DNA of 11,437 nucleotides from positions 1 through 11,437 of the forward strand of contig DAOVQG010000140.1 of the NCBI GenBank assembly GCA_030628805.1, given 5' to 3'. This document shows positions 1-5,866 of the stretch, piece by piece. This DNA comes from JAGMDK01 sp023128695 (lineage in GTDB: Bacteria; Planctomycetota; Phycisphaerae; UBA1845; Fen-1342). The notes beneath the pieces are model-generated. The model made no database searches and had not been told where the DNA came from. It saw only the letters and a list, made by a program, of their open reading frames with translations. Made by a program: the position numbers and the translations under genes. Every line of letters starts with the position of its first letter. The stretch's first letter is position 1.

Positions 1-94
1 CAGCCGTGTACAAGTCGCAGGTATTCACGGCCGACACGGCCGTGCCACCCATCCGCTTTTTCCATCATTCCACGTGTCAAAGAGCACTGGTGCT

Positions 95-115
95 CCGTCA
101 ATTCTCAATTGACGG
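95..115. repeat. Perfect 9-bp hairpin
   Basis: CCGTCAATT at 95-103 is perfectly complementary to AATTGACGG at 107-115, with a CTC loop. It directly abuts a GAGCAC/GTGCTC palindrome (82-95) and lies five bases before the paired repeat at 120-203. No T-run follows, so it does not look like an intrinsic terminator. Confidence 0.6.
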
Positions 116-119
116 CTTG

Positions 120-203
120 GTGTGCCACTGCTCTTGAGCAGTGTTTCTTAACGATCTCGATGCACGCGGCGACGCTTGGCACTGCTCAAGAGCAGTGGCA
201 CAC
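120..203. repeat. Paired palindrome, CACTGCTC/GAGCAGTG family, copy 1
   Basis: Two 24-base arms (120-143 and 180-203) are perfect reverse complements, starting GTGTGCCAC and ending GTGGCACAC. Each arm is itself almost a palindrome: CACTGCTCTTGAGCAGTG at 126-143 and its reverse complement at 180-197. The 36-base spacer is unlike that of the copy at 9403-9474, while the arms are identical, so the arms are the conserved part. A third, diverged copy lies inside polA at 8335-8397. The layout of two inverted palindromes around a variable spacer resembles REPIN-type or MITE-like elements. No coding function is likely. Confidence 0.85.
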
Positions 204-515
204 ATTCCGATCGATATGCAACCTCATCTTATCATCATGGCTGCGTACAACGACAATTCAGACGCACCCAAGCTGGGCGGGACCATCCACAGCACCACTT
301 ATTATAGATTCATTATAGACAACAATTACCCCAAACCAAAATTATTTTCCGGCCCCCCGTGGAAAAGGGGGAGGGTTGCGATTGTAGGGTCGGGTGGCCC
401 ACGTTCTCCGAACGGGGGGGGGCCCGACACGAGCGGGCGACCGAATAATCTTGCACCATTGGCTTGTGGCGGCTAGATTTCTCGGTCGTCCTCGTTCAGA
501 CAGAGATCGCAGGCA

Positions 516-1619
516 ATGAAGCGGGCACCTTCAGATTCCACGCCAGAGACGCGCGCCGCACGCCGGCGCAGGGAATGGGTAAGAGCCCAAAAGAAGGGGA
601 GACTCTGCGCTTCGACCCGCGCGCGGAAGTTACTTTGGGCCGTGGTTCCCGCCGGGTTGTTGGCGGTCTGGCTGCTCGGCGTTCTGGTCCGGCTCTTCAT
701 GCAGGATCGTTTGCATGGATTCTGGGCGTACGGCTACTACGCGACGCCGCCGATCGTGCTGGCCGGGTTGGCGCTGCTCGCCGGGCTGTGGTGGCTGATT
801 CCACGGCATTGGAAGTGCGCCCTGCCGACGCTGGCGCTGGGGCTCGGCTGCCTGGTGTGGGCCTTCCGGGTGACGTGGTTTTTCAACCCTCCGGCCACCC
901 CCGGGCCGGACAGCAAGCGGGTTCTGTTCTGGAACGTGGCCTGGGGCGCAGGCGGCTGGGCGGAGATCGTCAGCGAGATCCGCGCCCGCGACGCGGACAT
1001 CATTGGGTTGGTCGAGTCCCGGCGCAAAATCCCCGTTTCCACCAGCGGCAAAGAAATCATTCTGGCCGCTCAGCAAAACGAGTCCCAGCGGATGCAAGCC
1101 TTCTGGCGAGAACAGCTCCCCGAGTACCACGTCACCGTCTTCGGCAACGGCATTAGTCTGCTGAGCAAATGCGACCTGACGCAGGTGGAGGAGGGCCTGC
1201 TCGGCGGCAATTACCATACGGCTTTCGGCTATTACGCGCATGGCGAAGTGCCCCTTGGAAATGAAACCCTGCATATCGTCGTGGTTGACGTCAAGAACAT
1301 GCTCCAGCAATCGCGGGTCTCGCCGTTGCGGAACCTCTACCAGTTGCTGGGGACCTTGGATGATCAGCCGGTGCTGCTGGTCGGCGATTTCAACACCCCG
1401 ACTGATTCGGTCTACTTGCGGCCCCTACGTCGGCGGTTCTCGAATGCGTTTGAATTCGCCGGCCACGGATACGCCGCCACCTGGCCCCTGCCGGTGCCGC
1501 TACTGACGATTGACCAAGCGTGGGTCAATGAGGAGGTGCATGTCAGCCGCTGCGAGTTCGGGTGGCCGGGGGGCTCGGATCATCGCTCGATTGAGGTGGA
1601 GGTTTCGGTCGTTCCGTGA
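516..1619 (+). CDS. Membrane-anchored endonuclease/exonuclease/phosphatase-family protein
   Basis: The product has 367 residues and a C-terminal domain of the endonuclease/exonuclease/phosphatase (EEP) superfamily, metal-dependent enzymes that cleave phosphodiester or phosphomonoester bonds. Superfamily motifs appear in order: N140 in VLFWNVAW, E167 in GLVESR, GDFN at 290-293, D333 and SDH at 354-356. The N-terminus is Arg/Lys-rich for about 38 residues, followed by three likely membrane helices (about 40-60, 73-94 and 102-122), so the catalytic domain would follow the third helix. Which face of the membrane it occupies is not clear, and the positive N-terminus suggests it starts in the cytoplasm. 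The ATG at 516 has only a weak ribosome site. The gene stands alone between repeat-rich DNA and a convergent toxin-antitoxin operon. The substrate cannot be told; fold assignment is firm, specificity unknown. Confidence 0.85.
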   Translation: MKRAPSDSTPETRAARRRREWVRAQKKGRLCASTRARKLLWAVVPAGLLAVWLLGVLVRLFMQDRLHGFWAYGYYATPPIVLAGLALLAGLWWLIPRHWKCALPTLALGLGCLVWAFRVTWFFNPPATPGPDSKRVLFWNVAWGAGGWAEIVSEIRARDADIIGLVESRRKIPVSTSGKEIILAAQQNESQRMQAFWREQLPEYHVTVFGNGISLLSKCDLTQVEEGLLGGNYHTAFGYYAHGEVPLGNETLHIVVVDVKNMLQQSRVSPLRNLYQLLGTLDDQPVLLVGDFNTPTDSVYLRPLRRRFSNAFEFAGHGYAATWPLPVPLLTIDQAWVNEEVHVSRCEFGWPGGSDHRSIEVEVSVVP

Positions 1620-1647
1620 GCCGGTCATTACGGCCCCCGTGTCAGTG

Positions 1648-1684
1648 ATAGTCGGGTGGGCAGACTTTGCCCGACAGGGACAGT
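1648..1684. repeat. GGGC..TTTGCCCG-type palindromic repeat, copy 1
   Basis: The segment starts GTCGGGTGGGCA and continues with ACTTTGCCCGAC and AGGGACAG, forming an imperfect hairpin in which GTCGGG or GGGCA pairs with TGCCCGAC. It shares its architecture, GGG-arm, pyrimidine loop, TGCCCG and a following GGGGA/GGGAC, with copies at 6325-6355 and 6480-6506. It lies in the 128-base gap between the convergent EEP and higA-like genes. It could act as a bidirectional terminator, but there is no T-run. Confidence 0.55.
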
Positions 1685-1747
1685 GCGTTTTTCTTGCTTC
1701 GTCCATGTTCCGTCACCTGCTGCTATCGCGTGCTCAATGCATGTGAA

Positions 1748-2845
1748 TCATGCTTGTCGCCACATGAACCGACTCTTCAAATCGTTCAGGAAGCTCCGCC
1801 ACGGCAAGACGCCCTCTTTCTGGAGCCGCCCCACAACGATGCCCGGTGATATGCCGATGGAGTTGGCAAACCGGACGATCTGCGTTCTGGTCGTGAGCGT
1901 TGGTAGCGTTGACGAGTAGGCGGGCGGGATCAGAAAGCCGGCTGCAAAGCGATTAGCCCGTTCCTCCCGCGAGTGATCGCCGGCATCACCGTCATCGATG
2001 TAAACACCCTTCTTGGGGTCGTTCACGATGTGACCGGATTCGTGGAAGAACGAGAACCAGAACTGATCCTCCGTCTTGTATTGCAGGCTGAGTTGAATCA
2101 GTGCCTTCGTAGATGTCAGCCAGCGGGCGACGCCGCTGGTTGGGCATTTCTTGATCTCCGGTACAAAAACGACCGCCACCCCCGCTGAGGCGCATTGCTC
2201 AACCATCTTCGGCTCGAACACTTCGGGGGGCTCGTTCGTTAGCTTACGAATCTCCACGAGCACCGCCCGGAACTTCACCTTGTCAAAGGGCTTCGCCTTG
2301 ACCTTCTGCGCTTCCAACTCGCCGAGCCGCAGCCACGCCGCAACTGCACCAGGCTCAGCCCGGAACTTCTTCGACTTGCGGAACGCTCCGGCGGGCTGCA
2401 TCCACACCTCGTTCCATCTCTCCGAGCTACCCACGCCGAAGAACTGAAGCGTTGCGTGGAGCAGTGATACCTTGTCCGGCTGATCCTCGATGGCCCCGCG
2501 CCGGATTAGCTCCTTCGTCGGAATCGTCTTGAGCCAGTCCAGGTCTGCTTCGAGCCGCTCACGGTCTGCGATCTTGGCAAGTTGCTCACGATAATTCGTT
2601 TCCAGGTTGTTCCACATGCGAGCCGGCACGCCGGTGACCCGTTCAAGCAGGACCGCGGTATCAGGCGTGATCGGCGCCTTGCCCTTGATGATCTCGTTGA
2701 TCGTCTTGGGCGCCATACCGGTCCGCAGCGCCAGGTCGCGTTGCGTCATCCCGAGAGACTCAATCGTCTCCTGCAACGTCTCCCCGGGCGCAACGGCGTA
2801 ATCGGGCTCAAAGCCGTACCTGCGTTTCGTGCTCCCTTTGCTCAT
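1748..2845 (-). CDS. higA: HigA-like antitoxin fused to an ImmA/IrrE-type metallopeptidase domain
   Basis: The 365-residue protein has an XRE helix-turn-helix at about residues 20-75 (ETLQETIESLGMTQRDLALR, then GMAPKTINEIIKGK) typical of HigA antitoxins. The C-terminal part is an ImmA/IrrE-type zinc peptidase, with HESGH at 268-272 as the HExxH motif and E295/E296 before RANRFAAGFLIP as the likely third ligand. Classical HigA proteins have about 90-110 residues, so this belongs to the long, peptidase-bearing form. It probably binds and neutralises the toxin encoded just upstream and represses the operon through the helix-turn-helix. Whether the peptidase cleaves anything is not shown by the sequence. 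The start is firm: AGGAGG lies 8 bases before the ATG, within the 18-base gap after the toxin stop. Confidence 0.88.
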   Translation of the reverse strand: MSKGSTKRRYGFEPDYAVAPGETLQETIESLGMTQRDLALRTGMAPKTINEIIKGKAPITPDTAVLLERVTGVPARMWNNLETNYREQLAKIADRERLEADLDWLKTIPTKELIRRGAIEDQPDKVSLLHATLQFFGVGSSERWNEVWMQPAGAFRKSKKFRAEPGAVAAWLRLGELEAQKVKAKPFDKVKFRAVLVEIRKLTNEPPEVFEPKMVEQCASAGVAVVFVPEIKKCPTSGVARWLTSTKALIQLSLQYKTEDQFWFSFFHESGHIVNDPKKGVYIDDGDAGDHSREERANRFAAGFLIPPAYSSTLPTLTTRTQIVRFANSIGISPGIVVGRLQKEGVLPWRSFLNDLKSRFMWRQA

Positions 2846-2863
2846 GTGCCGGGCCTCCTGAAG

Positions 2864-3199
2864 TCAGTGGGGATCACAGACTTCCAGCACCAATACCTTC
2901 GTTACCTTCGTCCTATCGAGCCCGCCACCCGGCATCTCCGGCACCGGGTCATAGTCGGGCATGAAGATCAGCCGATGTGGGTGGACGAGATCAACCGAGA
3001 ACTGCCCAGCCCGGTTGCCCGTCAGTTCGTGGCATCGTGTCGGCGGCAGGTGCGAGATGTCGGCGAGCGTGTCGGCTGCCTTCAACTCCATTAATCGTTG
3101 CTGGAGCCGGCGAGCCAAGGTCGCTCCCCACTTCTTGCGCGTTTCCTTCTCGACTGAACACGCTTTCTGCATGCCGCGGCTGGCGAAGCTCACTTCCAT
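2864..3199 (-). CDS. higB: HigB/RelE-superfamily toxin
   Basis: This 111-residue protein resembles toxins of the RelE/HigB superfamily, mRNA interferases acting at the ribosome. Visible family features are the start MEVSFASRGMQKAC, the helical RKKWGATLARRLQQRL segment (22-37), the central ADTLADISHLPPTRCHELTG stretch (42-61) and a C-terminal strand TKVTKVLVLEV. The toxin comes first and the antitoxin second, the order usual for higBA. I chose the ATG at 3199 because family members begin close to MEVSF; a TTG at 3217 would add six residues, but it overlaps the GGAG (3212-3215) that probably serves as the ribosome site, 12 bases from the ATG. It is transcribed from a promoter bearing a 19-base palindrome just upstream. 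Activity is inferred from family, not shown. Confidence 0.85.
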   Translation of the reverse strand: MEVSFASRGMQKACSVEKETRKKWGATLARRLQQRLMELKAADTLADISHLPPTRCHELTGNRAGQFSVDLVHPHRLIFMPDYDPVPEMPGGGLDRTKVTKVLVLEVCDPH

Positions 3200-3221
3200 G
3201 ATCGGCTTCGTCTCCAAAAGA

Positions 3222-3240
3222 GTTTACGTAATACGTAAAC
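3222..3240 (-). promoter_or_regulatory. Likely operator of the higBA operon
   Basis: GTTTACGTAATACGTAAAC is a perfect inverted repeat of 9-bp arms around one central base. It sits immediately downstream of the predicted -10 box, covering the expected transcription start, and 22 bases before the toxin ATG. HigA-type antitoxins repress their own operons by binding such palindromes, so this is the obvious binding site for the helix-turn-helix of the adjacent antitoxin. Binding is inferred. Confidence 0.75.
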
Positions 3241-3241
3241 C

Positions 3242-3270
3242 ATTTTCAAGGGCCGAACGGATTTTGTCAA
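3242..3270 (-). promoter_or_regulatory. Predicted sigma-70 promoter of higBA
   Basis: On the minus strand a perfect TTGACA (3270-3265) is followed after 17 bases by GAAAAT (3247-3242), which matches four of six consensus -10 bases. The predicted start point falls inside the palindrome at 3222-3240, so repressor binding would block initiation. Confidence 0.65.
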
Positions 3271-3292
3271 GTCCTCGCCCGGTCTTTATTCT

Positions 3293-3308
3293 GCGCCGCG
3301 GGCGGCGC
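3293..3308. repeat. GC-rich perfect palindrome between vapC and higB
   Basis: GCGCCGC at 3293-3299 and GCGGCGC at 3302-3308 are perfect complements around GG. It lies between the vapC stop (3341) and the higBA promoter, in the position of a vapBC terminator. No T-run follows on the minus strand, so termination by an intrinsic mechanism is doubtful. Confidence 0.35.
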
Positions 3309-3340
3309 GCGATTTTCCTCAGTTACGGGGCCCGCAGCGC

Positions 3341-3748
3341 TCACTGCGCCAGCCAGTTCTCAACCAGCAGGCCCGCCAGCCGGCGGAATTCACGTTCGTT
3401 GCCGGTCACCACCGTCAGGCCGAGCGCTAGCGCGTGCGCGGCAATCAGTGTGTCGAGTGGACCGATAGACACGCCCGCGCGTTCCAGTTCAGCACGCACC
3501 CGGCCGTAGGTCTCGGCGGCGATAGTGTCGAATGGCAGGATGGCCAGAGGAGCGCAGAACCTGGCCAGCGCCGCCGTATGCCGCGCCGGACGCGCCGACT
3601 TCGCCACGCCGTACTGCAACTCCGCCAGGGTGATGCTGGAGATGCCGATATCGTCGATCTCGAAGCGGCGCAGACGTTTGAACAAGCGCGGCGTGCGGCC
3701 GCGCAGCAGCTCCACGCAGGCATTGGTGTCGAGCAGGAAGCGCGTCAC
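3341..3748 (-). CDS. vapC: VapC-family PIN-domain toxin
   Basis: A 135-residue PIN-domain ribonuclease, the toxin of a VapBC pair; such enzymes cut specific RNAs, commonly tRNA or rRNA, using Mg ions held by acidic residues. The conserved acidic set is present: D7 in FLLDTN, E43 in LAELQYG, D99 in GPLDTLIAAHA, and the final TGNEREF at 115-121 where many family members have TNNxxEF. FDTIAAETYGRVRAELE (73-89) is also typical. Length and architecture are complete, so the toxin looks intact. It starts with GTG overlapping the vapB stop (GTGA), which implies translational coupling. The RNA target cannot be predicted. Confidence 0.92.
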   Translation of the reverse strand: MTRFLLDTNACVELLRGRTPRLFKRLRRFEIDDIGISSITLAELQYGVAKSARPARHTAALARFCAPLAILPFDTIAAETYGRVRAELERAGVSIGPLDTLIAAHALALGLTVVTGNEREFRRLAGLLVENWLAQ

Positions 3749-3978
3749 AGCGTCTGGCGCTCGTCGGGACGCTCGGGCTGGCCGCGCTCGGCCATGAAGT
3801 CGTCGTCAACCTGACCGAGTGCTTCGCCCATCAGGTCCCACGCCGCATCCCTGGGGAAAAGCAGCACGGCCGAACCGATCCGCTTGATGCAGACCTCCTC
3901 GGCCTCGAAGCGGAACTCCCGGGGCAGCCGAACTGCTTGGCTGGCTCCGTTCCTGAAGATTTTCGCGACACTAGTCAT
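3745..3978 (-). CDS. vapB: VapB/VagC-family antitoxin
   Basis: The 77-residue protein begins MTSVAKIFRNGASQAVRLPREFRF, the AbrB/MazE-type swapped-hairpin DNA-binding domain of VapB/VagC antitoxins (about residues 4-46). The remaining tail, acidic around EALGQVDDDF, should be the part that wraps the VapC toxin. I chose the ATG at 3978 because GGAG lies six bases upstream and the conserved domain begins right after; an ATG at 3990 would add four residues but is itself part of that ribosome site. The gene overlaps vapC by four bases. It probably represses its own promoter through the GTATATA/TATATAC repeat just upstream. Confidence 0.92.
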   Translation of the reverse strand: MTSVAKIFRNGASQAVRLPREFRFEAEEVCIKRIGSAVLLFPRDAAWDLMGEALGQVDDDFMAERGQPERPDERQTL

Positions 3979-3991
3979 AGCCGACTCCATT

Positions 3992-4011
3992 GTATATATC
4001 GTAGTATATAC
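3992..4011 (-). promoter_or_regulatory. Likely VapB operator
   Basis: GTATATA (3992-3998) and TATATAC (4005-4011) form a perfect inverted repeat with a six-base centre. It overlaps the predicted -10 box of vapBC and ends 13 bases before the vapB ATG. AT-rich palindromes of this kind are the usual target of VapB-type AbrB-fold antitoxins, so autorepression is expected. Confidence 0.7.
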
Positions 4012-4031
4012 TAACTTCGGCGAGAAGGCAA
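4003..4031 (-). promoter_or_regulatory. Predicted sigma-70 promoter of vapBC
   Basis: On the minus strand TTGCCT (4031-4026) is followed after 17 bases by TATACT (4008-4003). Both match the sigma-70 consensus well (four and five of six), and the -10 lies inside the inverted repeat at 3992-4011. Confidence 0.6.
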
Positions 4032-4400
4032 CGGCCTTTTTGTCGCGAAACCGTAACTTCAGCCGTAGTGCCGCTCCGCGGACCGTTTCAGGTGCCCCCT
4101 GGGGGGTGGTCCGCACAGCGGGCCCTACCTGGCTCGCTGAATCAATCTGCGTCCATCTGCGCAATCTGCGGACAAGAAGAGCAATCCGCAGATTGCGCAG
4201 ATTTCACAGATGAAAAGATGTGCATCCGGGACGCACCTACTCGCTACTCGCTTCCGATAACATCCACCTGGTATCCCACAATCCACTATACATTGCGGAG
4301 GGCGGCGGTGTATTATGTCGGCTCAGAAATCGATGATAGGGGCTCTGACTGGCGGGGCTCCGTGGCTGTTCTGGGAACTGCTTTCAAAGGAGGACACGGG
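4032..4400. other. Gap between divergent vapBC and SUMF1 gene: hairpins and one repeat
   Basis: No gene is supported, although the frame of the next gene stays open upstream. At 4078-4114 GCGGACC and GGTCCGC flank a CCCCCT/GGGGG inner palindrome, and GGTCCGC at 4108-4114 can instead pair with GCGGGCC at 4118-4124. The AATCTGCG palindrome copy A occupies 4136-4218. TATTAT at 4311-4316 could be a -10 for the gene at 4401, but no good -35 accompanies it. Confidence 0.5.
4136..4218. repeat. AATCTGCG palindromic repeat, copy A
   Basis: An 18-bp perfect stem, ATCTGCGCAATCTGCGGA (4155-4172) with its complement at 4185-4202, is closed by a 12-base loop. A weaker outer stem joins AATCTGCGTCC to TTCACAGATG. 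The full 83 bases match copy C (5777-5859) at 78 positions, so the two copies are recent relatives. Each carries inner short repeats of ATCTGCG. The repeat lies upstream of the SUMF1-domain gene; copies B and C lie downstream of it. Confidence 0.9.
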
Positions 4401-5681
4401 ATGTGTACGCGACGACTGATGGGATTGTGGACCCTGACGCTCGGTCTGGTTCTGTGGGGGACCGTAGCGCCTACATGGGCGACCGACGGCGGCCGCGCTG
4501 TTTGTAAAGGTGACTCGAATTGTGACAACGTGGTTTCCTGGCGCGATATCGACTTCTTCGTGGCCGCGATGAACAACAACGAGTGGCTATGGGAGCAGCA
4601 ATTCCTGCCCGGCGTGCCAACCTGCTCTTTCAGCAATAACGATGTGAACGAAGATGGCACGGTTGACTGGCGAGACATCGATCCGCTGGTCGCGCTGATG
4701 AACACGAGTTGCCCCGAGCTTCTTAACATGGTGCTGGTCCCCGCCGGCGAGTTCGAGATGGGAGACCCGTGGAGCGAGGGCGACGACGATGAGCGGCCGG
4801 TGCACACGGTGTATCTGAGCCCGTACTACATTGGCACGCACAACGTGACCAACCAAGAGTATGCCGCGGCGTTGAACTGGGCCTGGGCCCAAGGGGAGCT
4901 GATCACTGTGACCGACGGCGTGGTGTATCAGTATGGCAGCGGGACCAGCTATCCGTACTGTGATACGTTCCCCGAGGTTTCAGAAAGCAGGATCCACTGG
5001 GACGGTGCGACGTTCACGGTCACGGTGGGGAAGGAAGATCATCCGATGGTCCAGGTGAGCTGGTACGGGTCCGTTGCGTACTGCAACTGGCGCAGCGCGA
5101 TAGAGGGCAGGGAGCTGTGTTACGACCTGGGCACCTGGACGTGCGACTTCGACATGGACGGGTATCGCTTGCCGACGGAAGCGGAGTGGGAGAAGGCCGC
5201 CGGATGGGATCCGGTGCAGCAACGGCACTTCCGGTTCGGCGAGCACACGGACGGCTGTGGCGTCGGCTGCCTTGACGGACGGCGGGCAAACTACTGGGCG
5301 AGTGGCGATCCGTTCGAGACGGGCGATTCCCCGTGGACGACACCGGTGGGATTCTATAACGGCGCGTTGCACTACAAGGTAGACTTCGGCTGGCCAGGTA
5401 GCGAGACCAGCTATCAGACACAGAACGCCCAGAGCTACTACGGTTGCTACGACATGAGCGGGAACGTTCGTCAGTGGTGCAACGATTGGTACGATTCGTA
5501 CTACTACGACTATAGCCCGTACGACAATCCGCCAGGCCCCGCCAGCGGCACGTTGCGTGTTTTGCGCGGTGGACATTGGGATGATGGTCCGTACGATAGC
5601 CGTTCGGCGTATCGCAACAGGATCGGACCCGACTACCGCGTGCACATCTATGGGTTTCGTTGTGCGTTGGGGATTCCGTAA
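4401..5681 (+). CDS. Secreted SUMF1-domain protein with dockerin-like repeats
   Basis: The 426-residue protein starts with a signal peptide (about 1-27, ending APTWA). Two dockerin-like loops follow, GDSNCDNVVSWRDIDFFVAA (37-56) and NDVNEDGTVDWRDIDPLVAL (80-99), each resembling half of a calcium-binding dockerin. Residues 109-423 are a formylglycine-generating-enzyme-like (SUMF1) domain: MVLVPAGEFEMG, HPMVQVSWYGSVAYCNWRS, YRLPTEAEWEKAA, DMSGNVRQWCNDWY, LRVLRGGHW and YGFRCAL. True sulfatase-modifying enzymes carry a cysteine pair shortly after the RGGS motif; here RGGHWDDGPYDSRSAYRN has none, so the protein probably lacks that chemistry and may serve binding or a structural role outside the cytoplasm. 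The start at 4401 is set by AAAGGAGG seven bases upstream and by the signal peptide; an open frame extends farther upstream but crosses a repeat. Confidence 0.88.
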   Translation: MCTRRLMGLWTLTLGLVLWGTVAPTWATDGGRAVCKGDSNCDNVVSWRDIDFFVAAMNNNEWLWEQQFLPGVPTCSFSNNDVNEDGTVDWRDIDPLVALMNTSCPELLNMVLVPAGEFEMGDPWSEGDDDERPVHTVYLSPYYIGTHNVTNQEYAAALNWAWAQGELITVTDGVVYQYGSGTSYPYCDTFPEVSESRIHWDGATFTVTVGKEDHPMVQVSWYGSVAYCNWRSAIEGRELCYDLGTWTCDFDMDGYRLPTEAEWEKAAGWDPVQQRHFRFGEHTDGCGVGCLDGRRANYWASGDPFETGDSPWTTPVGFYNGALHYKVDFGWPGSETSYQTQNAQSYYGCYDMSGNVRQWCNDWYDSYYYDYSPYDNPPGPASGTLRVLRGGHWDDGPYDSRSAYRNRIGPDYRVHIYGFRCALGIP

Positions 5682-5738
5682 TGCTTTGCACTCTTGACCT
5701 TTTACCCTTTGTTCCTGGGGTCCAGGTGCGAGCGAATG

Positions 5739-5768
5739 AATCCGCAGATTACGCAGATTTCACAGATG
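5739..5768. repeat. AATCTGCG palindromic repeat, copy B (right arm only)
   Basis: A solitary right arm, AATCCGCAGATTACGCAGATT followed by TCACAGATG with one extra leading base pair of context, matches the right half of copies A and C. No matching left arm is found upstream, where the SUMF1 gene ends and a short CCTGG/CCAGG hairpin lies at 5714-5726. It may be a truncated or recombined copy. Confidence 0.75.
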
Positions 5769-5776
5769 GGGTTGGG

Positions 5777-5859
5777 GCTGACTCAATCTGCGTCCATCTG
5801 CGCAATCTGCGGACATGAAGAGCAATCCGCGGATTACGCAGATTTCACAGATGATAAGA
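5777..5859. repeat. AATCTGCG palindromic repeat, copy C, abutting the GxxExxY gene
   Basis: The left arm holds ATCTGCGCAATCTGCGGA at 5796-5813 and the right arm its complement at 5826-5843 with two mismatches. The repeat is 94% identical to copy A. It ends within the ribosome site (AGAGGG, 5857-5862) of the GxxExxY gene, so a transcript starting upstream would carry a large hairpin just before the start codon, a possible control on translation. Confidence 0.9.
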
Positions 5860-5866
5860 GGGCAGT

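Larger units (their letters stand above)
1..515. other. Gene-free, palindrome-rich region
   Basis: No convincing gene is visible here; short open frames run straight through palindromes and look like chance. The stretch holds a self-complementary CACGGCCGTG at 35-44, a GAGCAC/GTGCTC palindrome at 82-95 and a 9-bp hairpin with a CTC loop at 95-115. A paired repeat follows at 120-203, and at 389-428 there is an imperfect hairpin with GTCGGG/CCCGAC outer arms, a CGTTC/GAACG inner stem and a run of nine G at 414-422. The segment at 34-50 matches 15 of 17 bases of the polA-internal repeat (8381-8397), so part of it belongs to a dispersed family. The promoter of the gene starting at 516 should lie in the right part, but I could not identify one with confidence. 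Confidence 0.6.

Noticed and set aside
630..1310. Long minus-strand frame opposite the EEP gene
   Set aside because: It is a high-GC antisense frame of a gene with clear conserved motifs on the plus strand, and has no recognisable domain.
4068..4400. Upstream in-frame extension of the SUMF1-domain gene
   Set aside because: It translates palindrome copy A and lies before a strong ribosome site and a signal peptide that begins at 4401.
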